Shown here: piece after piece, positions 47,816 to 58,595 of the stretch
Numbering within the stretch: the stretch's first letter is position 1
How the letters are laid out: the number at the start of each line of letters is the position of its first letter
From: Enterobacter cloacae
Lineage (GTDB): Bacteria > Pseudomonadota > Gammaproteobacteria > Enterobacterales > Enterobacteriaceae
NCBI GenBank assembly: GCA_014169315.1
Contig: AP022133.1
Span: 2,046,001 to 2,110,000 of the forward strand
Direction: 5' to 3'
DNA: 64,000 bases
Translations under genes and position numbers: made by a program
Notes under the pieces: generated by a model
What the model saw: only the letters and a program-made list of their open reading frames with translations
Database searches by the model: none
Told to the model about the DNA's origin: nothing

Positions 47816-50800
47816 ATGCGACTGGTGATTATCGGTAATGGAATGGCAGCAACGCGGCTGATTGCCTCGCTGACCGAACGTGCGCCCGGTCGTTTCGCCA
47901 TCACCGTCATCGGTGAAGAGCAGGAGCATGCTTACAACCGTATTCAGCTCTCTCCGGTTCTCGGTGGTGAAAAACAGGCGGCAACGATCCGTCTGCAGGA
48001 TGACAACTGGTATCGCGAACGCGGCGTCACGGTGCTGAGAGGGGAAAAGGTCACCGCTGTGGATGTGGCGGCGCGGACAGTTCACACCCAAAGCCAGACG
48101 CTGTTGTGGGATGAACTGGTCTTTGCCACCGGGTCAATACCCGTTGTGCCGCCAATACCTGGAGGTGATGCGCCGCATGTGTTGACCTTTCGCACGCTTG
48201 CAGATACCCGCGCCATCCTCGACAGGTCAGGTCCGGCAGTGGTGTTGGGCGGTGGTGTTCTGGGCGTTGAAACGGCAGCGGCGCTTGCCCTGACTTGTGA
48301 CAACGTCACCATTGTGCATCGTGGTGCGTGGTTGATGGAGCAACAGCTGGATCAGCAGGCGGGTGTGCTGCTTGAAGAGGCGCTGGCGGAGCGCGGTGTT
48401 CGCTGTGAACTGTCGTCAGGCATCACTGCCGTGACGGCCGATTCGGTGACATTGCTGAACGGGCGTCAGCTTCACGCCACGCGCGTGGTGCTCGCCACCG
48501 GCGTGCAGCCCTGCATCACCCTGGCAAAAGCCAGCGGCGTTCACTGCGCGCGCGGCATTGTGGTGGATCCGCAGATGCAGACCTCCGCACCGAATATTAG
48601 CGCTATTGGTGAATGCTGCGAAATTGACGGCCAGACGTTTGGCCTCGTCGCCCCTTGCCTGGCGCAGGCGGATATCCTCGCGGCCCGACTGACCGGGGAG
48701 AAGACTGCACCCTTTGCGCTCAACGACAGCGGGATGCGGCTCAAGGTGACCGGCATGGCGTTGTTCAGCCTCGGGCGTGCCGCCGCGCAGCCCGACGATG
48801 TGGTCTGGAGCTCATGGGACCCACTGACGCGCCACTACCGTCGTTTATTGATCCATCGCGGCGTGCTGGCTGGCGTGCTGCTGATGGGGGATTGCCGTAG
48901 CGCGGCAACCTTTACCGATTTACTGGCAACGGCAGCTCCTGCTCACGCGGACTGGCTGTTCGATCGTTTCACAACGCAACCGCAGGTTGCAGGACAGAAA
49001 GCTATGACAAAACCTACTCTGGTGGTGGTTGGACACGGTATGGTCGGCCATCATTTTCTTGAAGATTGCGTTAGCCGCAATTTGCACCAGCAATACCAGA
49101 TTGTCGTTTTTGGCGAGGAACGTTACGCCGCCTATGACCGCGTCCATCTGTCTGAGTATTTTGGCGGGCGTAGCGCGGAATCACTCTCGCTGGTGGCCGG
49201 GGATTTCTTTGCTGATAACGGCATTGAGCTGCGCCTGTCGCAGCAGGTGGTTGCTATCGATCGTGAGGCTCATGTGGTGCGCACGGCCAGCGGGCATGAA
49301 ACCCACTGGGACAAACTGGTGCTGGCAACCGGATCGTATCCGTTCGTTCCCCCCGTGCCGGGCAACGATCTCCCGGGCTGTTTTGTCTACCGTACGCTGG
49401 ACGATCTCGACAACATTGCTGCGCATGCTGAAGGTGCCCGTCGTGGGGTGGTGATCGGCGGCGGTCTGCTCGGGCTGGAAGCGGCAAACGCTCTGAAGCA
49501 GCTGGGGCTGGAAACGCATGTGGTGGAGTTTGCCCCCAACCTGATGGCGGTGCAGCTCGACAACGATGGCGCTTCAATGCTGCGTAAAAAAATCGAGGCG
49601 CTGGGCGTAGGGGTTCACACCAGTAAAGCCACCACCGAAATCGCCTCAACGGACGACGGGCTGGTATTACGCTTTGCCGGGGGGGAGCAGCTGGAAACCG
49701 ATATGGTGGTCTTCTCAGCGGGGATTCGTCCGCAGGATGCGCTGGCCCGTAGCAGCGGTTTGCTCACTGGCGAGCGAGGCGGGATCTGCATTGATACGCA
49801 CTGCCAGACTTCCGATAAAGACGTCTTTGCCATCGGAGAGTGTGCGCTCTGGGAGGGCAAAATTTTTGGTCTGGTTGCGCCTGGCTACCAGATGGCTCGC
49901 GTTGCCGCCGCGGCCCTGGCGGGCGAGGAGAAATCATTCGCCGGAGCCGATATGAGCACCAAACTGAAACTGCTCGGGGTGGATGTGGCCTCGTTTGGCG
50001 ATGCGCATGGCCGTACGCCAGGCGCATTAAGCTACCAGTGGACGCACGGCCCACAGCAAATCTACAAAAAAATTGTGGTCAGCCATGACAGCAAAACCCT
50101 GTTAGGCGGTGTGCTGGTGGGCGATGCCAGTGAATACGCCACACTGGTGCAGATGATGCTCAACGGTATCAGTCTGCCAAAAGAGCCAGAAACGCTGATT
50201 TTACCCGCGCTCTCCGGCGGTGCGCCAAAAGCACTCGGCGTGGCAGCGTTGCCGGAAAGTGCGCAGATCTGCTCCTGCCATAACGTCAGTAAAGGCGATA
50301 TCTGCCAGGCAGTGAGTGCCGGTGCGACGGATATCGGGGCCATCAAGCAGTGTACCAAAGCGGCAACCGGCTGCGGGGGGTGTAGTGCGCTGGTAAAACA
50401 GGTGATGGAATTCCAGCTTGCGGAGCAGGGTGTGGAGGTGAAAAAAGATATCTGTGAACACTTCCCGTACTCACGCCAGGAGATTTACCACCTGGTGCGC
50501 GTCAACCATATCCACACTTTTGAGCAGCTGATTAGCCGCTACGGGCAGGGGCACGGGTGCGAAATTTGTAAGCCGCTGGTGGGGTCGGTGCTGGCGTCCT
50601 GCTGGAATGAGTATCTGCTCAAACCGGCGCATCTGCCGCTGCAGGACACCAACGACCGCTATTTTGCCAATATCCAGAAGGACGGAACCTATTCCATTGT
50701 GCCGCGCATGCCTGCGGGTGAAGTGACTGCCGACGGGCTGATCGCCATCGGCCAGATCGCGAAACGCTATAACCTGTACAGCAAAATCACCGGTGGGCAG

Positions 50801-51802
50801 CGTATTGACCTGTTTGGGGCCACGCTCGACCGACTGCCGGAGATCTGGCAGGCGCTGGTGGAGGCCGGGTTTGAAACCGGGCATGCGTACGGTAAGTCGC
50901 TGCGTACGGTGAAATCCTGCGTCGGCTCGACCTGGTGTCGTTACGGTGTACAGGATTCCACCGGCCTCGCGGTGAAGCTGGAGCATCGTTATAAAGGCCT
51001 GCGTTCTCCGCATAAAATCAAAATGGCGGTGTCCGGCTGTACCCGTGAATGCGCCGAAGCGCAGAGTAAAGACGTTGGCGTTATTGCCACGGACAAGGGG
51101 TGGAACCTCTATCTGTGCGGCAACGGCGGCATGAAACCGCGCCATGCGGATCTGTTTGCCAGCGATCTGGATGACGAAACGTTGATCCGTACCGTCGATC
51201 GTTTCCTGATGTTCTATGTCCGCACGGCGGATCGCCTGCAACGCACCAGCACCTGGATGGACAACCTGGAAGGGGGACTCGACTACCTGCGTGAGGTGAT
51301 CCTCAACGATAGCCTGGGTATTGCCCACGAACTTGAGCAGGAGATGGCCCGGGTGGTGGAGACATATCAGTGCGAATGGCAAACCACGCTTAACGATCCA
51401 AACCGGCTGGCGCTGTTCCGTACCGCAGTGAACGGCACCACGACGGATGACAGCAAGCGCTGGCAGGAAATTTGTGGCATCGATGATATTCCGGAGCAGG
51501 CGGGGATTGGCGCACGGCTGGGACGCAAACACATCGCACTGTTCCGTTTTGGCAAGTCTGTCTATGCCCTTGACGATCTGGAGCCGGGCAGCAACGCAAA
51601 CGTGCTTTCACGCGGCATTCTCGGTGATGCGGGAGGAGAGCCGGTGGTGATCTCCCCGCTCTACAAACAGCGCATTCGCCTGCGTGATGGTTGCCAGATC
51701 GACAATGGTGAACCGGCGGTGCGCGCCTGGCCGGTGAAAATAGAGAACGGCAAGGTGTGGGTCGGTAACGATGCGCTGGTGATGCGGGCGGAGGCATCAT
51801 GA
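47816..51802 (+). CDS. nirB: Assimilatory nitrite reductase, large fusion (NasC-like + NirB + NirD-like)
   Basis: 1328 residues from the ATG at 47816, after GAGGAGG; a longer frame from 47690 overlaps nasD and is rejected. Two FAD/NAD(P)H modules follow each other: residues 1-~395 (MRLVIIGNGMAATRLIASL) and from Met397 (MTKPTLVVVGHGMVGHHFLE). Then come BFD-type [2Fe-2S] clusters (ICSCHNVSKGD, TGCGGCSAL), the sirohaem/4Fe-4S reductase core (CVGSTWC and SGCTREC) and a Rieske-like NirD domain without cluster ligands at the C-terminus. It reduces nitrite to ammonium in the cytoplasm. In Klebsiella M5al the first module is described as a separate gene, nasC, and the rest as nasB; here they are in one frame. 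Its TGA overlaps the nasA ATG. Confidence 0.94.
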   Translation: MRLVIIGNGMAATRLIASLTERAPGRFAITVIGEEQEHAYNRIQLSPVLGGEKQAATIRLQDDNWYRERGVTVLRGEKVTAVDVAARTVHTQSQTLLWDELVFATGSIPVVPPIPGGDAPHVLTFRTLADTRAILDRSGPAVVLGGGVLGVETAAALALTCDNVTIVHRGAWLMEQQLDQQAGVLLEEALAERGVRCELSSGITAVTADSVTLLNGRQLHATRVVLATGVQPCITLAKASGVHCARGIVVDPQMQTSAPNISAIGECCEIDGQTFGLVAPCLAQADILAARLTGEKTAPFALNDSGMRLKVTGMALFSLGRAAAQPDDVVWSSWDPLTRHYRRLLIHRGVLAGVLLMGDCRSAATFTDLLATAAPAHADWLFDRFTTQPQVAGQKAMTKPTLVVVGHGMVGHHFLEDCVSRNLHQQYQIVVFGEERYAAYDRVHLSEYFGGRSAESLSLVAGDFFADNGIELRLSQQVVAIDREAHVVRTASGHETHWDKLVLATGSYPFVPPVPGNDLPGCFVYRTLDDLDNIAAHAEGARRGVVIGGGLLGLEAANALKQLGLETHVVEFAPNLMAVQLDNDGASMLRKKIEALGVGVHTSKATTEIASTDDGLVLRFAGGEQLETDMVVFSAGIRPQDALARSSGLLTGERGGICIDTHCQTSDKDVFAIGECALWEGKIFGLVAPGYQMARVAAAALAGEEKSFAGADMSTKLKLLGVDVASFGDAHGRTPGALSYQWTHGPQQIYKKIVVSHDSKTLLGGVLVGDASEYATLVQMMLNGISLPKEPETLILPALSGGAPKALGVAALPESAQICSCHNVSKGDICQAVSAGATDIGAIKQCTKAATGCGGCSALVKQVMEFQLAEQGVEVKKDICEHFPYSRQEIYHLVRVNHIHTFEQLISRYGQGHGCEICKPLVGSVLASCWNEYLLKPAHLPLQDTNDRYFANIQKDGTYSIVPRMPAGEVTADGLIAIGQIAKRYNLYSKITGGQRIDLFGATLDRLPEIWQALVEAGFETGHAYGKSLRTVKSCVGSTWCRYGVQDSTGLAVKLEHRYKGLRSPHKIKMAVSGCTRECAEAQSKDVGVIATDKGWNLYLCGNGGMKPRHADLFASDLDDETLIRTVDRFLMFYVRTADRLQRTSTWMDNLEGGLDYLREVILNDSLGIAHELEQEMARVVETYQCEWQTTLNDPNRLALFRTAVNGTTTDDSKRWQEICGIDDIPEQAGIGARLGRKHIALFRFGKSVYALDDLEPGSNANVLSRGILGDAGGEPVVISPLYKQRIRLRDGCQIDNGEPAVRAWPVKIENGKVWVGNDALVMRAEAS

Positions 51803-54285
51803 ATGAAACCCGAACAACGTGCCCTTACTGCGGGGTGGGCTGTGGTGTGGTCGCCAGAGTCGAGGACGATAAGATCGCTGTGCGGGGAGATGAAAACCAC
51901 CCCGCAAATAGCGGTCGGCTTTGCGTAAAAGGTTCGGCGTTGGGTGAAACCACCGGGCTGCAGGGGCGCTTATTGCGTCCCGTTGTCGACGGTCATCAGG
52001 TGGAGTGGGGAGAGGCGCTGAGTACGGCAGGCGAACGACTGCGGGAGGTCATCGACACCTGGGGGCCGCAGGCCGTGGCGTTTTACGCGTCTGGCCAGCT
52101 GTTAACCGAGGACTATTACGCCGCCAACAAGCTGATGAAAGGGTTTATCGGCGCGGCGAATATTGATACCAACTCGCGGCTCTGCATGTCGTCGGCAGTG
52201 GTGGGCTATAAGCGAGCCTTTGGTGAAGACATTGTACCGTGCAGCTATGACGATGTGGAAAACAGCGATCTGGTGGTGCTGGTCGGGTCGAATGCAGCAT
52301 GGACGCACCCGGTGTTGTATCAGCGGCTGGTACAGGCGCGGCAGGCTAATCCGGAGATGAAAGTGGTGGTGATCGACCCACGCAAAACCGCCACCTGCGA
52401 TATCGCTGACCTGCATCTGGCGCTTACACCCGGCAGTGACGCCGGGCTGTTTGTCGGTTTGCTTAACGTTATCCAGGGCACTGACGTGTGGCCGATGGCC
52501 CGCGTGGCGGAGTTTTGTGGCCTGTCGCCGGAAGAGATTGGCACTTTTTACGACTGGTTTCTCACTGCTCCGCGCGCCATCACGCTCTATACGATGGGGA
52601 TCAACCAGTCCTCCAGCGGCAGCGACAAGTGTAATGCCATCATCAACGTCCATCTTGCCAGCGGAAAATTTGCTAAACAGGGCTGTGGTCCGTTTTCGCT
52701 GACCGGACAGCCAAATGCGATGGGAGGGCGGGAAGTGGGCGGCCTGGCGAATCAGCTGGCGGCACACATGAACTTTGAACCGGACGATCTCTCGCGAGTG
52801 GCACGTTTCTGGGGAACTGCGCGGCTGGCGCAAACGCCAGGGCTGATGGCGGTAGAGCTGTTTGATGCCATTGCCCGTGGTGAGGTGAAAGCGGTGTGGA
52901 TTATGGGCACCAACCCGGCCGTGTCGCTGCCGGACAGTCACGCGGTGTGCCAGGCGCTGGCGAGCTGTCCACTGGTGATGGTGTCTGAGGTGATGGAGGA
53001 AACCGATACCAGCCGGTTTGCCCATATCCGTTTCCCGGTACTGGGCTGGGGAGAGAAAAACGGCACGGTGACCAACTCTGAACGGCGTATTTCACGCCAG
53101 CGTGCCTTCCTGCCTGCGCCGGGAGAGGCAAAACCGGACTGGTGGGTCATCGTTCAGGTGGCGAAACAGCTGGGCTACGGCGAGGCGTTTGCCTGGACAC
53201 ATCCGCAGGAGATTTTTTGCGAACATGCGGCGCTTACGGCATTTGAAAATAACGGCGAGCGGGCGTTGAACTTGCGCGAACTTGCTGCGCTCACCCGCGA
53301 TGAATGGGATGCTCTGGAGCCATACCAGTGGTCGGCAGGGGATTTTCCGCGCCGGCAGATTGTGCCCGTTGAGCCGACGTCACACGCCGCTACCGTGGAT
53401 GCACTTTATCCTCTGCTGTTAAACACCGGGCGCATTCGCGATCAATGGCACACCATGACCCGCACGGGGTACGTCGCCAGACTGATGCAACATATCGCCG
53501 AGCCGTTTGTCGATATTTGTGCTACCGATGCCACGCGGTTTGCACTGCACGACGGGCAGCTGGCGCGGATCAGCTCACCGCGCGGGGTGATGGTTGCCAG
53601 GGCTCGCATCCACGATGGACTGCGGGCGGGGGAGTTGTTTGTGCCGATGCACTGGAATGGGTGTTTCGCCCGTCAGGGAAAAGTGAATACGCTGGTGGAA
53701 GGGCGCTGCGATCCGCTCTCGGGTCAGCCGGAAAGCAAACAAACGGCCGTGAGGATCATGCCCTGGCAGCCCGGCTGGCAGGGTGAACTTTACGCCCGCA
53801 CGCTGCCGGAACTGCCGTCTTCCGTTTACTGGTGGCGCAAAGCCTCACGTCTGACGATTGCAGGTGATAAGCCGCTGCTGGAATGGGTGATGAACTACTG
53901 CACGGCCCGGGGCTGGCAGATGCAAATCGCCCAGACCGGCGAACGCAGTAGCGTACTGGCCTGGCATCAGGGTGAGCTGATGCTCGGTTACTGGGAAGGT
54001 ACAGAACTGCCGGCGCTGGCACATACGTTTATAGAAGAGGCATTTCGTAACGCCCCCGTGCAGCTTGCTGAACGCCATGCGCTGCTGAACGGGCAAAACC
54101 CGGGGACGCGCGTGGAGCCGGGGCGGATCATCTGCAGCTGCTTTAGCGTGGGTGAAAATGCAATACGTGAGGCGATTGCCGGAGGGTGTGATTCCGCTGC
54201 GGCACTGGGGGCAACATTGCGCTGTGGCACGAACTGCGGATCGTGTGTACCGGAGCTGAAGACATTGATTGGGTCGAGGGGATAA
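51799..54285 (+). CDS. nasA: Assimilatory nitrate reductase, molybdenum catalytic subunit
   Basis: 828 residues, starting in an ATGA overlap with nirB. N-terminal [4Fe-4S] ligands are in CPYCGVGCGVV and GRLCVKG. The Mo-bis-MGD core includes GSNAAWTHPVLYQRL, TMGINQSSSGSDKCNAI and GTNPAVSLPDSH. A C-terminal BFD-like [2Fe-2S] domain (IICSCFSVGENAIREAI, RCGTNCGSCVPEL) is present, as in Klebsiella NasA, and probably takes electrons from the reductase partner. Converts nitrate to nitrite in the cytoplasm. Last gene of the operon. Confidence 0.96.
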   Translation: MNETRTTCPYCGVGCGVVARVEDDKIAVRGDENHPANSGRLCVKGSALGETTGLQGRLLRPVVDGHQVEWGEALSTAGERLREVIDTWGPQAVAFYASGQLLTEDYYAANKLMKGFIGAANIDTNSRLCMSSAVVGYKRAFGEDIVPCSYDDVENSDLVVLVGSNAAWTHPVLYQRLVQARQANPEMKVVVIDPRKTATCDIADLHLALTPGSDAGLFVGLLNVIQGTDVWPMARVAEFCGLSPEEIGTFYDWFLTAPRAITLYTMGINQSSSGSDKCNAIINVHLASGKFAKQGCGPFSLTGQPNAMGGREVGGLANQLAAHMNFEPDDLSRVARFWGTARLAQTPGLMAVELFDAIARGEVKAVWIMGTNPAVSLPDSHAVCQALASCPLVMVSEVMEETDTSRFAHIRFPVLGWGEKNGTVTNSERRISRQRAFLPAPGEAKPDWWVIVQVAKQLGYGEAFAWTHPQEIFCEHAALTAFENNGERALNLRELAALTRDEWDALEPYQWSAGDFPRRQIVPVEPTSHAATVDALYPLLLNTGRIRDQWHTMTRTGYVARLMQHIAEPFVDICATDATRFALHDGQLARISSPRGVMVARARIHDGLRAGELFVPMHWNGCFARQGKVNTLVEGRCDPLSGQPESKQTAVRIMPWQPGWQGELYARTLPELPSSVYWWRKASRLTIAGDKPLLEWVMNYCTARGWQMQIAQTGERSSVLAWHQGELMLGYWEGTELPALAHTFIEEAFRNAPVQLAERHALLNGQNPGTRVEPGRIICSCFSVGENAIREAIAGGCDSAAALGATLRCGTNCGSCVPELKTLIGSRG

Positions 54286-54437
54286 AGGCGTCGGGTGGCG
54301 CTTACGCCACATGAAGTACCATCCGATAGTCAGTTTCAGGATATTCCTGAAATTTCCGTTAAGACTGTAATTCACTCCCGATCGCGTTAAGGTATTAAGC
54401 GTATTTTCATAAACACAGGTTCTTATTTCCGACGTTG

Positions 54438-55844
54438 ATGGTTGTATCGTCCCGCTTTCGCCCCCTGTTTTTACTCCTCCTTTTTTTGGCCGGAGCCGTT
54501 CACGGTGCGCCGGATGCTTTTATGCAACAGGCGAAAAACCCCTTTGATAACAATGGCGACGGTTTACCGGATCTCGGCCTTGCCCACCCTTCGGCTGAAA
54601 GGGAAAAACACCTGGCGGAGATGGTAAAAGCGTTTGGCGAAGCCAGTATGACCGATAATGGTTTGAACACCGGAGAGCAGGCGCGTCAGTTCGCATTTGG
54701 TCAGGTGCGTGATGCGGTGAGCGGGGAGGTAAACCAGCAGATTGAATCGTGGCTCTCCCCCTGGGGTAATGCCAGCGCGGATTTACTGGTCGATGAAAAT
54801 GGCAAATTTAACGGCAGCAGCGGACGCTGGTTTATTCCCTGGCGCGACAACAACCGGTATTTGAGCTGGAGTCAGCTTGGCCTGACGCAACAAACGGACG
54901 GGCTGGTGAGTCATGCCGGGGTCGGGCAGCGCTGGATAACCGGAAACTGGCTGCTGGGTTACAACACGTTTTACGACAACCTGCTGGATGAAAACCTTCA
55001 GCGTGCCGGGTTGGGAGCGGAAGCGTGGGGTGAAAACCTGCATTTATCGGCCAACTACTATCAACCGTTTTCTGGCTGGCGCGAGCATTCCGACATTCAG
55101 GAGCAGCGGATGGCGCGTGGATATGACGTAACGGCCAAAGCCTGGCTACCGTGGTTCCATCACCTGAACACCAGCATCAGCCTTGAGCAGTATTTTGGTG
55201 ACAACGTCGACCTGTTTAACAGTGGAACGGGCAATCACAACCCGATGGCGGTCAATCTGGGGTTTAATTATACCCCGGTTCCGCTGGTCACCCTGACGGC
55301 TACACATAAGCAGGGGGAGAGTGGGGTCAGCCAGAATATCCTCGGGCTAAAACTCAACTATCGCTTTGGCGTACCGCTCTTTAAACAACTTTCAGCCAGC
55401 GAAGTTGCCACCACGCGCTCTCTTCGCGGTAGTCGCTATGATTCGCCGGAACGGGATAGCTTACCGGTTATGGCGTTTCGCCAGCGCAAAACGCTGTCGG
55501 TTTATCTGGCAACGCCGCCGTGGGATCTGAAAGGGGGTGAAACCGTAATGCTGAAGTTCCAGATACGCAGCGCGCGCGGTGTTCGTCAGCTTCACTGGCA
55601 AGGGGATACGCAGGCGCTGAGCCTGACGTCACCGGCAAACAGTACCAAAAGCGATGGCTGGAGCGTCATTATGCCTGCCTGGGATGACCGCGAGGGGGCA
55701 AGCAACCGCTGGCGGCTGTCAGTGGTAGTGGAAGATGAAAATGGGCAGCGTGTCTCTTCCAATGAGATCACGCTAACGGTGGTGCAGCCGCTTATCGCAT
55801 TACCGAATGACGATCCCCGGTGGAAGCTGCTGCCGGAGGAGTGA
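54438..55844 (+). CDS. ychO: Invasin-like inverse autotransporter YchO
   Basis: 468 residues from the ATG at 54438 (TTG one codon before). Signal peptide of ~23 residues ending near VHGAPD. Residues ~60-320 form an inverse-autotransporter beta-barrel (GRWFIPWRDNNRYLSWSQLG, YNTFYDNLLDENLQRAGLG, LNYRFGVPLFKQL). The last ~120 residues look like a single Ig-like passenger domain (SGWSVIMPAWDDREGASNRW-like region, then EITLTVVQPL). Located in the outer membrane. It lies convergent to narL with 2 bases between them, as in E. coli. Confidence 0.92.
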   Translation: MVVSSRFRPLFLLLLFLAGAVHGAPDAFMQQAKNPFDNNGDGLPDLGLAHPSAEREKHLAEMVKAFGEASMTDNGLNTGEQARQFAFGQVRDAVSGEVNQQIESWLSPWGNASADLLVDENGKFNGSSGRWFIPWRDNNRYLSWSQLGLTQQTDGLVSHAGVGQRWITGNWLLGYNTFYDNLLDENLQRAGLGAEAWGENLHLSANYYQPFSGWREHSDIQEQRMARGYDVTAKAWLPWFHHLNTSISLEQYFGDNVDLFNSGTGNHNPMAVNLGFNYTPVPLVTLTATHKQGESGVSQNILGLKLNYRFGVPLFKQLSASEVATTRSLRGSRYDSPERDSLPVMAFRQRKTLSVYLATPPWDLKGGETVMLKFQIRSARGVRQLHWQGDTQALSLTSPANSTKSDGWSVIMPAWDDREGASNRWRLSVVVEDENGQRVSSNEITLTVVQPLIALPNDDPRWKLLPEE

Positions 55845-55846
55845 CA

Positions 55847-56497
55847 TCAGAAAATACGTTCCTGATGTACCCACACGGCGGCTTCGACGCGGGATTTTAA
55901 CTTCATTTTCTTCAGCATGTGTTTGACATGCACTTTGACCGTGCTTTCGGTGATATCCAGGCGACGGGCGATCATTTTGTTCGGCAGGCCCTGGGCAATC
56001 AGCTTCAGAATATCGCGCTCGCGCGGTGTTAACTGGCTGACGTCACGGTCAGAGGTGGCACGGTTTGCCCGCAGGCTGGCGGCCAGCACTGGCGTTAATG
56101 CTTCGCTCAGTACCATCTCTCCGGCGGCAGCCTGTTGTAACGCCTTGAGCAGATCTTCTGGCTCCATATCTTTTAGCAGATAGCCGTCTGCGCCGCGCTT
56201 CAGTGCCGTGACGACATCTTCTTCGTGGTTCGAGACGCTAAAGACCACCACGCGGCCAGAAAGTGATTTTTCCCGCAGCTTGTCGAGGGTTTCCAGACCG
56301 TTCATGCCGGGCATATTCAGATCGAGTAAGATCAGATCGGGATCGAGGGATTCGGCAAGCTCAATACCCTGTTCGCCATTGCTGGCTTCGCCAACCACGG
56401 TGATATCGGGTGCCATGCTGACCAGCTGTTTTACGCCAGTACGCAGCATCGGATGGTCGTCGATCAACAGGATGGATGCCGGTTCCTGATTAGTCAT
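55847..56497 (-). CDS. narL: Nitrate/nitrite response regulator NarL
   Basis: 216 residues from the ATG at 56497, the E. coli length. The receiver domain has the phospho-acceptor Asp in [13 protein letters not shown]. The C-terminal LuxR-type helix-turn-helix reads [20 protein letters not shown] and [14 protein letters not shown]. It activates narG and narK and represses alternative respiration when nitrate is present. It overlaps the end of narX by 8 bases. Confidence 0.97.
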   Translation of the reverse strand: MTNQEPASILLIDDHPMLRTGVKQLVSMAPDITVVGEASNGEQGIELAESLDPDLILLDLNMPGMNGLETLDKLREKSLSGRVVVFSVSNHEEDVVTALKRGADGYLLKDMEPEDLLKALQQAAAGEMVLSEALTPVLAASLRANRATSDRDVSQLTPRERDILKLIAQGLPNKMIARRLDITESTVKVHVKHMLKKMKLKSRVEAAVWVHQERIF

Positions 56498-58286
56498 GGT
56501 TTTCTCCTTGAGCAGTTGTAAGCGGTTTTTCGGGAATAAAGGTGACCACGACTTCAGTGCCACCGGGCTCTCTCCGACGAACCTGGCAATCGCCGCGCAG
56601 GCTTTGCGCGCGGTCTCGCATGATAATTAAACCATAGTGGTTAGTTCTTTCGGCATTTTCCGGCACGCCGCAGCCGTTGTCCTGAACCGTGAGCTTCACC
56701 TGATTCGTGTGCTGGCTGACGGTTACCGTCACTGCCGTCGCGCCGGAATGTTTGAGCACGTTGCTCAGGGCTTCGCGGGCGATCTGCAATAAATGGATGG
56801 CCTGATGGGAAGGGACGAAACGCGGGGGGAGCTGGTAATCCAGCTTCACCGGGAACCCCAGTCGGGCGCTAAATTCTTGACAGCTGGACTCCAGCGCGGG
56901 ACGCAGGCCCGGTTCGGTCAGCTGCAGGCGGAAAGTGGTCAACAGCTCGCGAAGTTGTACCCAGGAGGTATTCAGCTCGTTGCGGATCTGGCTCAGTAAC
57001 TGTTTGCTGCTTTCCGGCATGCCCGCATCCTGCATCTGCAGGCAGCTCACCTGCATTTTCATACAGGAGAGCGACTGGGCAATGGAGTCGTGAAGCTCAC
57101 GGGCGATGGTGGCGCGTTCTTCCATGACGATCAACTGCTGCTGTTTTTCCTGATGCCTGTCGAGCGCCAGCGTGGCCGTTAACTGCTCCACCAGAGTATC
57201 TACCAGCTGCTGTTGGTCGTGGCTGAGGTGGCGTCCGGCAGGTAGCGTTGCGAGTAAAATACCGTACTGCGTGTGGCTGTCTGTCAGCCGCCACTTAAGC
57301 GTTGTGCCGCTGGTGGTCAGAGGCGGTAAACCGCGTGGGCAAAGGTGACACCCTTTGTCATCGCAGGACATGTCCGACTGACAGGTAAATTCCTGATGAT
57401 TTTCTTCATCTTCAACGTCGTAGACCCGCAGCTCCAGGTCATGGAGTAGCGTCAGGTTTTGCAGGCCGTTCAGTACCGGAGAGAGCCGCTCGCACAGCGG
57501 CACCTGCATATGCAGACGTCGGTTGGCCTGCCACAGGAACGAGAGGATTTCGTTTTTCTGCTCAAGCCCGGCCGTTTTTTCCTGTACCCGTTGCTCCAGC
57601 ACCGCGTAGCTTTCTGACAGCTCTTCCGACATGGTATTGAGCGCCTGACCCAGCATCGCCATTTCGTTACGCCCGCTGATATGGGTACGCTGCGTAAAGT
57701 CTCTTGCCGTCACGGCGCGCGCCATCGCCAGCAGCTGTTTCCACGGATTCAACAGCCGCGCGCGTAGCCAGACGATGGTGAAAATCAGCAGCAGCGCCAT
57801 GAACAGCGCCATCGCGCGGTGAACCATCACCACGCGGTTAATGCGTAGCTCAGTGGCTTGATCGAAAGAGGAGACCAGCGCATCAATGCGTGAAACGAAC
57901 CCGGCAACGTCCTGGGCGACGGTGTCGGCGCGTGCAGCCTGTTTTAACCCCGGCTCCAGTTGCGTGTGCCAGTAGTTCTGCAGTGATTTAAGCTGAGACT
58001 CTTGTCCGGCGCGAATGGCGGCCTGTTCCAGCGCCGGGCTGAATGCGGTACGCTCCATGTCGTCAACCAGCTTCTGGTCATCCTGCGTCAACGGTACCGA
58101 CGCCAGCAGACGGTAACTCTGCATGCGTAGTGAACCTGCCTCATTGATGGCATGTGCATTACCCTGTACCCCCTGTACCAGCCAGCCAGAGATAGCCATG
58201 CCGGTCACACCGATAGCGGTAGACAGCAAGACAATAAGCGCCAGCTGGTTAACCAGCGTCAACGGGGATAAACATCTTTTTAACAT
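56490..58286 (-). CDS. narX: Nitrate/nitrite sensor histidine kinase NarX
   Basis: 598 residues from the ATG at 58286 ([20 protein letters not shown]), the E. coli length; a frame extending to 58367 lacks support. Two membrane helices enclose a periplasmic sensor with the nitrate-binding P-box ([14 protein letters not shown]). Then HAMP, a GAF-like region with a Cys cluster ([16 protein letters not shown]), the phospho-His motif [16 protein letters not shown] and an HATPase domain ([17 protein letters not shown]). Phosphorylates NarL and NarP. Confidence 0.97.
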   Translation of the reverse strand: MLKRCLSPLTLVNQLALIVLLSTAIGVTGMAISGWLVQGVQGNAHAINEAGSLRMQSYRLLASVPLTQDDQKLVDDMERTAFSPALEQAAIRAGQESQLKSLQNYWHTQLEPGLKQAARADTVAQDVAGFVSRIDALVSSFDQATELRINRVVMVHRAMALFMALLLIFTIVWLRARLLNPWKQLLAMARAVTARDFTQRTHISGRNEMAMLGQALNTMSEELSESYAVLEQRVQEKTAGLEQKNEILSFLWQANRRLHMQVPLCERLSPVLNGLQNLTLLHDLELRVYDVEDEENHQEFTCQSDMSCDDKGCHLCPRGLPPLTTSGTTLKWRLTDSHTQYGILLATLPAGRHLSHDQQQLVDTLVEQLTATLALDRHQEKQQQLIVMEERATIARELHDSIAQSLSCMKMQVSCLQMQDAGMPESSKQLLSQIRNELNTSWVQLRELLTTFRLQLTEPGLRPALESSCQEFSARLGFPVKLDYQLPPRFVPSHQAIHLLQIAREALSNVLKHSGATAVTVTVSQHTNQVKLTVQDNGCGVPENAERTNHYGLIIMRDRAQSLRGDCQVRRREPGGTEVVVTFIPEKPLTTAQGENHD

Positions 58287-58355
58287 AGAGTTGCCGGGCT
58301 CCTGACGTGGCCTGCTTGCAGGAATGGCCGCTATTCTCGTGCATACCCTGGAGTA

Positions 58356-58537
58356 TACCCATACCAATAAAGGATTACCTCTAAATTGCCAGTGGGGTAA
58401 TGGTCAGGGGGAGGGATGCACAGGGATGCTTCAGTACCGTGAAAAACCACATCTTTTTTACCACCAAAGTCTACCCACTAAGAGTGATGGCTTTTTTTCG
58501 CCGCAAATCCTCCCACTTTTCCTTTGATTTATATCAA
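58356..58537. promoter_or_regulatory. narX-narK control region: FNR box and NarL heptamers
   Basis: FNR box TTGATTTATATCAA at 58524-58537 (TTGAT-N4-ATCAA), placed to activate narK. Heptamers fitting the NarL/NarP pattern TACYNMT or close to it: TACCCAT 58356-58362, TACCAAT 58362-58368, TACCTCT 58376-58382, TGGGGTA (reverse) 58393-58399, TACCACC 58459-58465 and TACCCAC 58472-58478. Their clustering matches the nitrate-activated, anaerobic narK promoter of E. coli. Confidence 0.8.
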
Positions 58538-58595
58538 CTTACCTCCGCCCTAAAACCCTAATGTTTGCAGCATCATTCGAGAATCAGAGGTGTCT

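Noticed and set aside
52102..53025. 307-codon minus-strand frame opposite nasA
   Set aside because: Shadow of the GC-rich nasA coding strand; no start context and no family resemblance.
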